From positions 698,560 through 743,072 of the forward strand of contig BJOX01000205.1 in assembly GCA_009731375.1 (NCBI GenBank): a stretch of 44,513 nt of DNA. Reading direction: 5' to 3'. The notes under the pieces are model-generated. The model had not been told where the DNA came from and ran no database searches. It saw nothing but the letters and a program-made list of their open reading frames with translations. The DNA comes from Paulinella micropora (taxonomy: Eukaryota; Cercozoa; Imbricatea; Euglyphida). Shown one piece after another: positions 20,514 to 30,222 of this stretch. Made by a program: the position numbers and the translations under genes. How positions within the stretch are numbered: position 1 is the first letter of the stretch; every line of letters starts with the position of its first letter.

Positions 20514-21771
20514 TATCGCTTATTCATTTTTGGCGCACACTTTTGGCATCACCGCTATCGTACTATATCAACCTCTAGGTGCCGTGCAACGCACGCCAAT
20601 CGGGTGCACGTCGAGCAGTGATCAAATGTGAGAAGCAGTCTCAAGTTTAAACTATGCAAAAATACAAATATGCAATATAATATTTGATCAGTCCATGGCT
20701 GCGATAGACGTTGTTCTTTCCCTTCCCTTTCAATTTTCTCTTTGTTTTTTTGTGTGTGCCTCTCCGTCCCCTTTTCCTTCATGTTCTTCAACATTCTTTC
20801 ATTGGTCCAACAATGCTCCATCTCTGTTTTGCCATTTATCTTTCTCTTTCTGTTCCGCTCTCACTCTCTATTTTCTTTCTTAACTTTCCGCATCCTTTTC
20901 ATCTCCCTTTGATTTGCCTTTTTCTTTGTTTCTCCTCTCTTCCCCTTGCCTTTTCTTCGTTCCGTTTCATTATTTTTCCTTCTGCTGTTCACTTCTCTTT
21001 TTCTACTCCGATTTTCACTTTTCTTTATTTCACTTTCCACATGTCCCCTTTTAGTCCGCTTTCTTCTCCCGTTGTGATTACTGATGTTCGCCTCCTGAAA
21101 ATGCTTCCTTTTCAGCTCCACGAAAAGCAGGCGTTTTTTATTTATTGAAAGTCGTTCAGTGGAGTTCCAAAAAAAGAGGACCAACTCTTTTATTATAATA
21201 AAATCTTGCCACTCGTAGGGATGAGTGGGAAGTCGAAGTAAGGGAAGAAAGTGTTTCAAAGGTGGCTCTTCAGAATTAAAACGAAGAGAAAAAGATAAAG
21301 AAAAAAGCGAAGGAAGAAGGGAAAGGAAGTAAAGAAAGGAAACCAAAAGCAAAAAAATAAAAAATCAGTCTGTCTTTTTCTCTCCTTGTTCACCCTGTTT
21401 TTACTGATGTTCGTTGGATGGTTATTTACGTTTACCGTTAGTAGTAACTTTTATAAGTGGGAAAGTATTTTATTCGTATAGTCGAATGGCCGTAGTTCTA
21501 GTCAATAAGTGTAACGAACGTAACGGACATTATTGGCATTGAGAATTGGACAATAATCATTGAGTGACAGTTACAGTTATGACTGCGCATTTTTATTCAG
21601 TTTGCGCTACTGCCTCTGAATTTTCAGTTCTCAGCGCTATTCTACTTGCGGATTAAAGTGTCCGCCGATCGAGCATCGCGTCTCCTTACGAAGTCTTCCG
21701 GCAAACCCGGCTGCGTGTATAAAGATACGAGTTAGGTCAGTGAGTGACAGGGTAATTACCAATCAACTGTT
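20514..21771. other. Pyrimidine-rich then purine-rich non-coding stretch
   Basis: Bases 20700-21075 are strongly C/T-rich and 21165-21350 strongly A/G-rich on the same strand. The ORFs seen are composition effects. The words CTTGCCACTCGTAGGGATGA and GTGGGAAGTCGAAG near 21207-21238 recur, slightly changed, inside the 1462-bp repeat at 24648-24678 and 31381-31411. A small gene in 20514-21771 cannot be excluded. Confidence 0.5.
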
Positions 21772-22035
21772 ATGAGCCGCTGGGAAAGCGATTTTCAGCT
21801 TTTCAAGTTATCGGTTAAATTCAAAAGATATTATTTAATGCAAGCCGGGGTCCGTAAATCCACTCGATCCAAGCTCTCTGAGAATAACCTAATCTCAAGT
21901 TCCTCCTCAGGCTGCAAAAGAGAGGAAATCAGTATGGTGGGAAAATATAGGAGACTGTCAGAGCCAAGCAACAAAAAGGAAACAGAGAGCAATTTCCCAA
22001 TGTCAGCACTAACGATAATATTATCGTCTGTGTAA
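21772..22035 (+). CDS. Small hypothetical ORF
   Basis: An 87-codon frame from ATG to TAA. It is Ser/Lys-rich and has no domain I know. GTGTATAAAGATACG, 57 bases upstream of the ATG, could pass as a TATA box. It lies between repeat elements and may be chance. Confidence 0.2.
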   Translation: MSRWESDFQLFKLSVKFKRYYLMQAGVRKSTRSKLSENNLISSSSSGCKREEISMVGKYRRLSEPSNKKETESNFPMSALTIILSSV

Positions 22036-22481
22036 AAAGTAGTACCGGTTACTTGTCTATTATCATTTTCAACCTGCTCAAAGTATATATATAAAAACGA
22101 GTATAACCATATCTTGACTAGATACAGGGCGGCTCATCTATACATACGAGGCACTGTGTATATGTGTATAAGACTCTTGAAAAGGTCGCATATTTACCTA
22201 TCTGCGCCTACAATCCCCCTCCCCGTCTTATACGGGACCGTAGATGATAGGGGTAGATTGGTAACTTGATATCGTCGGTTGAGAGCTTCCTCTCCGGATC
22301 TGTTTCCTCATGGATGTCTGGCTCCTGAGGAGTCACACCATTGAGCAAACACTAGCAGCCCATGAGCCATAGTCTTGTTGGACCGATCCGTAATACTATC
22401 GTTCCGACCCTACATAGCTCTGTTCATATTTCCTAGAAGAAAAGAGCTATGTAAACCCGAGTATCCGTTGGGCTCTGCCCT

Positions 22482-23110
22482 TCATTCCCGTTGTACGTCG
22501 CACGTATTACAAAATGCAAATTTGAGTTTGGAGTTTTCTAGTTCAAATTTGAATTTGAATTTTGAACTATCTCCTCCCCCCCTTCTATGGCGATCTGCCT
22601 CGTACCATTCCGTCGCCTTGTCCCTCCGCCGTGCCTTTCCGGGTCTCTGACCCGCAAGTGCTCGTGACACTGAAACTTCACGAGGTTCAGGGTCCAAAGT
22701 AAAAAGGAAGTCATTCAGCTCCTTTACCCTCTGAACGTCGGCTGTGTGTACCTTTTTATACCTGGCTTGCAAACGGTCCGGTCCATAGAGCTTTTGGGTT
22801 CTGACCAAAGGTCAGACTTTCCGGGTTGGCTAAGTCACGAACTAGCCCCTTGGCCTCTCCACCGAGCATGTCATAGATGATATTGAACACCTTTTCCTTT
22901 TGTTTGTCATTTCTGCCAAGTATGCTAGCATCATAGGCCATCACCTGTCATGTCAGTGCGCGAGCTTGATCAGCACCCCCTAGTGGGGTTTTGACCTTAG
23001 AGGGGTCCGTCTGTCCGCGGGAGGCCCCACTCTTGCAGTCGCACTTTAAGTCTGATCCTCCAGCTGACAGCCCATGTTTGTCCGTGCTTGCATACCCACT
23101 AGAATAGAGA
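22482..23110 (-). pseudogene. Decayed retrotransposon Gag fragment
   Basis: Read on the minus strand. Coding-like sequence begins near 23110 (DLKCDCKSGASRGQTDPSKV), passes an in-frame TGA near 22950, then reads KVFNIIYDMLGGEAKGLVRD and SLTFGQNPKALW. One shift near 22770 leads to LQARYKKVHTADVQRVKELN and a charged tail ending near 22482. It parallels the plus-strand Gag at 27590-27760 (FSFVFDKLVGKAKTSVADLV, then FGQNLHIVWARLTKRFGKVS). Both match the Gag pattern of a helical segment, FGQN, Trp and a basic helix. It is a second, older and differently oriented Gag lineage. Confidence 0.6.
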
Positions 23111-23489
23111 TAATGGAAGTGTCACTGTTTTCACATTCTTCTTCTTCTTCAAGCTCAGTGGATCCCCATCCCTTGGGCTGCCGAACACCGGTTTATAAGG
23201 CCTGATTGGGGTTTTGTTTCCTTAATATATCCTTAACGCCTCAGCTAAGGTTTGAGTAGAAGGTTTTGGGTTTGGCATCGGCCACACACGGGTAGGTCTG
23301 CCCAACTATTCAGCTCGGCTACTTCTTCCCAAGCTAACATCAAGTGAGGCACTTCCCTACTCCGTAGTTGTATTCCTACTACGTTCTCCCTGTGAACGTA
23401 TTGCTTATGGTTTGCTGCAACTTTTAGGATTCCTTAGGAGCTGTAGCATGACAGCTTTGAACTACTTGTCTAGCTGCATTAATAACTAA

Positions 23490-24951
23490 TAATACTAATA
23501 ACAGTAACACTGAACTACTAACGGGTAATTAAGTAATAAGTGGCGCAGCAATGGACATAACTGAGGAGAAAGGGTCTAATTAATCTAGTTAATGTCAAAT
23601 GAATACTAGTAAATCATAATAGCAGAGCCGCGCCGGTCACTTCCGAGTCGTTTATTTACGTTACTAGATTTCTACTTGTTGCAGACTTGGCCCGGTCACG
23701 GTTGCAAAGGACGGTACGAACACGACCGTGACTGAACGTAGATTGTGAGTTTGGTCAGCAGAGCTTCGCTAAAACTTCTGTAAAGTACTTGACTCGAAGG
23801 ATGGCAACCTTCCGAAGTCCAACTTGTAGTTCAAGTGTCCAGGCTGTTGCATTTGGGAAAAGGTTCCCACAGTCATGAGATGTATTAATAAAAAGCAAGT
23901 CACCAACCTTGTTTTTCCGTTCACTCTTGTTACTACTGGGCCCTTGTCCCTGGCACAACTTAATTTACCGCAACGGCACTGGCAGTGTTTCACTGGAACT
24001 TGAATCAGGGGAAAATGCAATGGGGTGGGGAAAAGGCAAAAATAATGTTATAGTTGATCATGAGACTTTTCTAAAAAGAACTTTGACTTGATCGTTTGAA
24101 GTCATTTCTGAACGAAATCGAAAACTAGTTAGTGAACTTGAGTCGAAACGTCGTGCAGAGGAGAATCTAACGCGCCTGTCAAAAACAGTAAAAAGTGAAA
24201 AGTCAACAGTAGTGATTTTGGCAGGTCGTCTAAAATGCTCAGTCTGAAGTATTAGTTATTCAGCTTTTTACCATTACCATGTTTACCCATATCAGTACGT
24301 TTCGTGGGTCAATTTCAGCGCTAGTTGAACTGGCGGGAATTGTTCGCATTGTTAGTAAATTCTTCGTGTGTGAAGTCTACGACCGGTAAGAGGGGGACGC
24401 CCCGGTTGCTGGTACTCGACGAGTAGCATTGCGAAGGCCGTTGTCCATTGGGAACGCCTGGGAGACGAATAAACCGGCAGACAACACCTCTGTGCAGTAC
24501 CACTTGCTAAGGTCTGGATAGTGCATGAGATTACGGAGCACTTGAGTCTTGACAATGTCACATGAGATTGCGGAGCAACTCTACGTTAGAGGTAAGTTAC
24601 TTGTACTCCACAGTTTTTTACGGAATCACTCTTTTGATAGAAACTTGCCACTCGTAGGAGTGAGTGGGAAGACGAAGCATGAGAAGGTCTTTCTGCCGTT
24701 ATTAAATCATAAATCTCCATTTATATTTCACTCTGACATAGATTCTTTCACTGGGTAATGTGAGTGTTTTATACTGGTAAAGGAGGCCCAAAAAGATATG
24801 AAACTCGACCGATGCTGATGAATCGGCTCTTTTTGTGCCACTGCAGTCCTGCGACGTCGATATGACAGGTACATTGTAGCAGTAGCCTGAGTCCGGTTGC
24901 ATTTGGCCACTGCAGCCATATGTCGTTGATGGCACATGCTCCGACTGAACG
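23490..24951 (+). repeat. 1462-bp direct repeat, copy 1
   Basis: Identical in every stretch compared to 30223-31684, at a constant offset of 6733 with no indel found. It surrounds a Gag region like a long LTR. However, the ends are not TG...CA, no tRNA-type primer site follows 24951, and no polypurine tract precedes 30223. Homology may start a little earlier (about 23475), interrupted in copy 2 by a MITE. It has no convincing ORF. Confidence 0.85.
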
Positions 24952-26089
24952 GATCCTGTTGTCTGCGTTGTTTAGCCTAGTAGCATTTCTAACTACAGTC
25001 GATCTTTCCCAGACACACACCCACTTCACCCACTCACTCACACAGCACACAGCTTTGCTCTCTACTTGCAAAAATAGAGATAGAGTCACACCTTGCTTAC
25101 TCTGTTCTGATGGCATGCGCACAGACACAGGCAAGCAACCACACACACGCCCACACAGAGAGGACACGTCAAATGACACCAGCAGGCTCACACACACTCT
25201 ACACAGTATAGTGCTTTAAGCTGCCACACCTCCCTTTATGCTCTCTCTGACTTCACCTACGTGTGCTATCACTGAATAATTCACTCAGACTCCACAGAGA
25301 CTACCTCAGCTACCACTTACGACAGCCTTCCGTCCACTAAGAGTCCTATTTGCAAAGTCAATTTGTCAACCTACAGAGGTTGTAGTTGTTTTTGTACAAC
25401 CACCTAAACAGTCACTTAACGCTCCTAACCACGTGTCCAATGCACGGCTTTTCAGGAATCTCTTACCACACCTTTCAGAGCACAGACCACGCCTCAGACA
25501 GAGAGCGAACAAGCTATTCTTTCTCTGCCTATCCAGAGCACAACAAACCAACCCAGTAGCTACTTTGTAAATTTGAGCACAACGACGGGTGTGTCCGTGT
25601 ATCTTTCTAGGCAAGGAAACAAACACGTTCAACCCCACCCCAGTACGTTTAAGTCTGAGCACAACCACGGGTGTGTCCGTGTATCCTTCTAGGCAAGGAA
25701 ACAAACACGTCCAACACCACCTTGGTAAGTTGTCGGTCTGAGCACAACGACGGGTGGGTCCGTGTATCCTTCTAGGCAAGGAACCAAACACGTCCAACAC
25801 CACCCCGGTACGAGGAACAAAGACAATAACCTTTCAGATTGCACACCTCACACCGAAACCTCAATGGTACTGAGCAACCACAGGCTGTCTGGTCCTCCTG
25901 GTCCCCCACCTCGCCCTTCCGCTGCACACAAGCACAGCAGAGCGTGGCCGGGAGTGTCTACAGTGATCAGCTGTAGGCAAGGCAAATTGAAAATGCGCAC
26001 TTTCCTTATCGGTGTCACTTAAGGTAGACTCCACACCCCTTGAACGAAGGTCATTGTCTGCGATCCGTTGCACAGGAAACGCTTCAAGG
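24952..26089. other. Non-coding stretch of the repeat cluster
   Basis: CA-rich at 25010-25210, with one minisatellite (25575-25812). I see no gene. The long minus-strand ORF follows the minisatellite. Confidence 0.5.
25575..25812 (+). repeat. 82-83 bp minisatellite, three units
   Basis: Units start at 25575, 25657 and 25740 with GAGCACAAC and share GTGTCCGTGTAT, TTCTAGGCAAGGAA and AACACGTCCAACACCACC. The unit is unrelated in sequence to the hairpin satellite of the same length. Confidence 0.85.
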
Positions 26090-26215
26090 ATCCTAACCCA
26101 ATGGACGAAGGGCCTCCGCAATGCTTCCAGTCTTGAACGGTAGCAACCGGGGCGTCCCCCTCTTACCGGTCGTTGACTTCTCACAACGCAGAATTTAACA
26201 ATAATGAGAATAATT
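26085..26215 (-). repeat. Inverted, diverged fragment of the 1462-bp repeat
   Basis: The reverse complement resembles 24330-24470: ACCGGTAAGAGGGGGACGCC, then CGGTTGCT, then TCCATTGGG, with many changes between. This is an older copy of the same family, opposite in orientation and inside the interval between the two identical copies. Confidence 0.65.
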
Positions 26216-26295
26216 CCCGCGAATCCAAACTACAGTGACCGAAGTCAAAAAGATGTATCTTCCAGAAAGATGATTGACCCACGCCGGTAACGTAC

Positions 26296-26734
26296 AATGA
26301 ACAATTTTATTAATAATTGTATTTAGTCATACCGGCCCACCCCTAGGACAATTACCTATTTTACCTATATCACTTTAAGTGCAACGGTGAATTCAAAGGG
26401 TGTCAGTAATTATTGAAATATTGCTGTTGACATTCAAGACAACAAAAAAAATTGATTTTTCTGTTTTGGTTGGAATTTCAGTTTTGGTTGGAATTTTGAT
26501 TTTGGGTGAAAATTTGAATTTTTCAAATTAACGGCTATATTCGTCCGCAAAATATCGTAAATTTTCGCGAAATGTTACCGTTAAATTTGAAAATTTGAAT
26601 TTTTGTCACAAAAATGAAAAACTGTCACAAAAATGAAAATCTGACACAAAAATGAAAAACTAATTTTTGTTGTTGTCTTGAATGTCAACAGCAATATCTC
26701 AGTAAAGTAAAGTTCCGAACCCTCTCGTCTAGTG
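26296..26734 (+). repeat. Putative 5' LTR of the gag element, carrying a MITE
   Basis: Matches 29528-29709 (182 bp) once the inserted MITE is removed. Shared words include TTAGTCATACCGGCCCACC, TACCTATATCACTTTAAGTG and TTCCGAACCCTCTCGTCTAG. It begins AATGAACAATTTTATTA. ACGTAC directly precedes it (26290-26295), and the same hexamer directly follows the 3' copy (29710-29715). Confidence 0.65.
26421..26694. mobile_element. 274-bp MITE, copy 1 (Tc1/mariner-like, TA target)
   Basis: The terminal inverted repeat is about 25 bases: TTGCTGTTGACATTCAAGAC at the left end and its complement at the right. It is flanked by TA on both sides. The related 3' LTR has the uninterrupted site (AAATATCTCAG near 29668), which proves an insertion. 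The interior is AT-rich, with three TGTCACAAAAATGAAAA-type units and no ORF. TSD could also be read as ATAT. Confidence 0.85.
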
Positions 26735-26993
26735 GGTTATGGGCCTTGGCAGCGCTTAACTCTGGAGCACTGCAAGCAAGGAAGGAACAAGACCATCGCC
26801 GACCTGGGAGGCGACTGTCGAAAGGGGTTGGTGTCATTCCTGTAATTGACACATAGAAAGGGAAGTAAAGCCCTTGCACTGAGACCGGCCTTAGTCTTCT
26901 GGTTAGGTGAGTCACCGGCGTCGGAGCAAAGAGGCAAGAACCAAAAGCACATCAGACATCTACACAAAGAAAACTAGACAGTAAGACCTCAGC
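26735..26993 (+). other. Leader of the gag element
   Basis: This 259-bp leader lies between the LTR end and the first gag ATG. TGGGTTATGGGCC (26733-26745) at the LTR boundary begins with TGG and could be a tRNA primer-binding site; I cannot name the tRNA. Confidence 0.35.
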
Positions 26994-28151
26994 ATGAGTT
27001 TCAGTACTCTAGGAGGCACAGACAAAAACAAAGGCAGTGTGACTGCCAAAGGACAGGATGACGGGAGAACCCCGTTCAAGGCCTTTCAACGTGAGATAGT
27101 TTTGGCCCTAGGAGCAAAAGGACTCAAAGGGGCACTAAAGACCCCAGAAGAACACATTAAGTTAGTGCATGAGATAATGTGAGTGCTCTGCATAGTAAAG
27201 GAAAGAAAGTCCCCAACTACATGTGGAGGTGGGGAGAGAAAGCAGCAAGCAAGAGGGAGAGTAAAAATAGGGTTGAGAGAGGAGGAAGAGGAAGCTGAGT
27301 TAGACTTAGAGTCAGAGACAGACAAAGAAAACCTTACCTCTTATGTTACTGAGACAGAAAGGCAGTCTACTTTAGGGGGAGATAGTGGTAAGAGGGAGCA
27401 AAAGAGAGAAGAGCAGGTGGAGGAGAGGGGGAGAGTGAGTAGTCAGCTTTCACCTACTTATTCCACACCAACAACGACTACAATCAAGACGAAGAGCAAG
27501 GAGCAAGTAGAGGACAAAGAGAAGGAAGAAAGAATGATAGTAGCATATGAGGAGAGTTTGAAGCATGAGATGGAAAGGCAGAGAGAGGAAGCTTTTTCGT
27601 TTGTGTTTGATAAGCTAGTAGGTAAAGCAAAGACGAGTGTGGCAGATTTGGTGAGAGACACCTCACCAGACTTTGGTCAGAACTTGCACATTGTGTGGGC
27701 AAGACTAACCAAAAGGTTTGGTAAGGTGAGTGAGGAGGATGTGCAAGATAAGATAAATGCGATGAATGCATGGACATTTGATGAGGGGTGTGATTATGCT
27801 CCGCAGTTTGATGCGTTTGTTGCGTTAGATGAAGAGCTAAAGGCAGTAGGCCATAAAAAACCCCACAGAACAATGGAAACAATAATCACCAATGCATTAC
27901 AAAACCCTGAGTATGCGTCAGAGGGGGTGAGGAAGGATAGGGGAGGATGGATGAGCACGCTGAAGATGAATAAGAAACAGCATGTATGGTCTATTGAGGA
28001 ATGGTGGGAGGAGTTGGAAGAAAAAGTATTGGAAATAGACCGAAATAAAGAAAGAGAGAAGATGAAGAAAGAAAAAGCACACGCAGGGAAAGATGCCAAC
28101 AAAAGAGAGGAAGGGCAGAGAGGTGTGTGTTTTGGGTTTCAAAGAGAGTAG
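26994..28151 (+). pseudogene. Retrotransposon Gag, N-terminal part, with an in-frame TGA
   Basis: The frame opens at ATG 26994 (MSFSTLGGTDKNKG), meets a single TGA at 27180-27182 and continues in the same frame to TAG at 28149-28151. Residues ~75-185 are charged and disordered. Then come FSFVFDKLVGKAKTSVADLV, FGQNLHIVWARLTKRFGKVS and WTFDEGCDYAPQFDAFVALD, a helical Gag-like core. A Lys/Glu-rich helix follows, ending in GVCFGFQ, the start of a zinc finger. It lies 260 bp after the putative 5' LTR and reads toward the 3' LTR. The TGA may be decay, a sequencing error, readthrough or a reassigned codon; only homologous copies can say. Confidence 0.7.
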
Positions 28152-28527
28152 ATGCAAGTGGAGGGATGAGTGTCGTTTTGCTCGTACAGAGGGGTCAGTC
28201 ACTATGCGTAGTGTGCCTGGGGTGTGCTACATGTTTGAACAGTCAGGCAGCTGTGATAGATCTAACTGTAGGTTTAAACACACCACCACTAATAAGAAAG
28301 GGGGAGGGAAAGGAACAGGAACGAGAAAGAAGACGTGGAAGAAAGGAGAGAAATGTTTCAACTGTAACATGGAGGGGCATGTGTTCTCCGCATGTGAGAA
28401 GGAGTGCAGGATGTGTGGAGGTGAGCATGAATGTGAAGAGATGAAGAAGGCGAGAGAAGAGCCAGGTGAGAAGGAAGAACCGAGAGAGAAAGAAAAGAGA
28501 GAGGAAAAGTGGAACATGGAAAGTTAG
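28093..28527 (+). pseudogene. Gag zinc-finger region in the +1 frame
   Basis: It overlaps the previous frame by 59 bases and lies one base ahead of it. It carries a CCCH-type finger whose last ligand is Arg (C-x8-C-x5-C-x3-R), then a complete CCCH finger (CYMFEQSGSC DRSNC RFKH, C-x8-C-x4-C-x3-H), then a basic linker. A CCHC knuckle (CFNCNMEGHVFSAC, 28354-28395) and a Cys/His-rich follow-on (CRMCGGEHEC) complete it. CCHC knuckles bind RNA in Gag; CCCH fingers are less usual there. The frame step may be a real +1 shift or a one-base indel in the GGGTTTCAAAGAG stretch. Confidence 0.65.
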
Positions 28528-29249
28528 GTAGGGGGAGTGAGTCAGACACTTCTGACAGGGGGAGTGAGTCAGACACTTCTGACACAGATGAGGAAGGTGA
28601 GAAGGTGAAAGTATTAAAAAGGATGAGTCAGACGAGATTTTTGACAGGGCGAGACAGAGCAGGCATGGTAAAGGAGAAGGCCCACATGGGCAAAGTGATG
28701 GTAGTACAAGAGAGAGAAGTCTATCCTCAATGTGAGGGGCGAGTGTCAGGTGAGCAGCAATTTTTTGTATGCACACATGACATGGAGAGTGAGAATGTGT
28801 TGTTGCGAGAGGCAGCGTATGGTCTGTTGAGAGGGCGATTTTGCGGGTTATACACAGATCAGGAAAGAGAGAGTGAGAAGGAAGCCCCAGTGATGGGGGA
28901 GCAAAACAAAGTTAGCACACTCAAACCGTTAGTTGAAAAGAAGAAGATAGAGAAGGAGAAGCGCTCAAAGCGCCGGAGTGAGAAAAAGAAAGGAAAGGCA
29001 GTGACGAAGAAGGTGGGCCCAGTAGAAGGGCCAAGGCATGTTAAGCAGTCCAGGGAACCCGTAGGTTCGGCAGACCAAGACCAACGCAACCCCCGGGGGG
29101 CGGACAGCGACATCGACAGCGACCTCGACAGCGGCTCGGACCCAGAGCAGCTATTGGTGGGGAGTGCGGCGCGGAAGTGGTTTTATGACCCGGGCGGCGG
29201 GCTAAAGCGGCGGCAAGTGGGCGGCTCAGACGGGGAGCCGGGAAGCTAA
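28509..29249 (+). pseudogene. Gag-element C-terminal or second ORF, unknown fold
   Basis: It returns to the first frame and overlaps the zinc-finger frame by 19 bases. It opens with two GSESDTSD repeats, then an acidic and basic linker, then a hydrophobic patch with CTHDMESENVLLREAAYGL and LLRGRFCGLYTD. A Lys/Arg-rich nuclear-localisation-like tract follows, then an Asp/Ser repeat tail ending EPGS with TAA at 29247-29249. From about 29080 the DNA is much more GC-rich than the first part. No protease, reverse transcriptase or integrase motif is present, so the element is non-autonomous. Confidence 0.5.
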
Positions 29250-29527
29250 GGGACTCGGGAAGTTACCAGAAGGCAAGCAAGCAAGGGAATGGGGGAGCCA
29301 GCGCGCGGTGGGCGGCGCCAACTGTGACCTTTTTCCTTTTACTACCGTATCATAAGTTAAGTTGGTTAGTAGGATACCGATCCAAAGTTAGTAACTATAG
29401 AGTTAGTGCATATAGTTGTTAGTACGGCTCCGTTAATTTCTGAATAGGGCTGCAAAATATTTACCATCATATATGCGAGGTTAGTAGCATAAAGTAGGTG
29501 GGGCCGTTATTCCTAAATAGGGGGAGC
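29250..29527 (+). other. 3' untranslated region and polypurine tract of the gag element
   Basis: AT-rich with no ORF. AGGGGGAG at 29519-29526 lies immediately before the 3' LTR and fits a plus-strand priming polypurine tract. Confidence 0.5.
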
Positions 29528-29709
29528 AATGGACAATTTTATTACTAATAGTATTTAGTCATACCGGCCCACCCTAGGACAATTACCTATTTTACCTATA
29601 TCACTTTAAGTGTAACGGTGAATTCAAAGTGGGTTGGGGCACTTAGTGACGTGTCAGTAATTATTCAAATATCTCAGTAAAGCAAAGTTCCGAACCCTCT
29701 CGTCTAGTG
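29528..29709 (+). repeat. Putative 3' LTR of the gag element
   Basis: A 182-bp partner of 26296-26734 without the MITE. It begins AATGGACAATTTTATTA and ends CTCTCGTCTAGTG, with ACGTAC following. It holds about 20 bases (GTGGGTTGGGGCACTTAGTG area) absent from the 5' copy. Confidence 0.65.
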
Positions 29710-29941
29710 ACGTACTGATATTGGTAAAAGGGGTAATGGTGAAAAGCTACTATGCGGCCACCAGTACCAGAACAAGTTCTAAAATTGACTGCATTAATAA
29801 CTAATAGTAAAGTAAAGTTCCGAACCCTCTCGTCTAGTGACGTACTGATATTGGTAAAAGGGGTAATGGTGAAAAGCTACTATGCGGCCACCAGTACCAG
29901 AACAAGTTCTAAAATTGACTGCATCATGATTAATAACTAAT
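29676..29941 (+). repeat. 130-bp tandem duplication
   Basis: Units start at 29676 and 29806 with AGTAAAG and include the LTR end plus its downstream flank through TTAATAACTAAT. The second unit has a five-base CATGA insertion. The unit spans the LTR/flank border, so the duplication came after the retrotransposon insertion. Confidence 0.85.
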
Positions 29942-29945
29942 AATA

Positions 29946-30219
29946 TTGCTGTTGACATTCAAGACAACAAAAAAAATTGATTTTTCTGTTTTGGTTGGAA
30001 TTTCAGTTTTGGTTGGAATTTTGATTTTGGGTGAAAATTTGAATTTTTCAAATTAACTGCTATATTCGTCCGCAAAATATCGTAAATTTTCGCGAAATGT
30101 TACCGTTAAATTTGAAAATTTGAATTTTTGTCACAAAAATGAAAAACTGTCACAAAAATGAAAATCTGACACAAAAATGAAAAACTAATTTTTGTTGTTG
30201 TCTTGAATGTCAACAGCAA
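29946..30219. mobile_element. 274-bp MITE, copy 2
   Basis: Same element as 26421-26694, with the same length and one difference that I see (AACTGC for AACGGC). TA flanks both ends. It lies at the start of the second 1462-bp repeat, where the first copy has only AATAATACTAATAAC. Confidence 0.85.
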
Positions 30220-30222
30220 TAT

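Noticed and set aside
20711-21352. Plus- and minus-strand ORFs rich in Phe/Ser or Lys/Arg
   Set aside because: They mirror each other across a pyrimidine/purine skew; a composition effect.
23769-24020. Minus-strand 83-codon ORF inside the 1462-bp repeat (and its copy at 30502-30753)
   Set aside because: Conserved only because the repeats are identical; no domain, and several frames are similar in quality.
25366-25803. 145-codon minus-strand ORF
   Set aside because: It tracks the three 82-83 bp minisatellite units; no domain.
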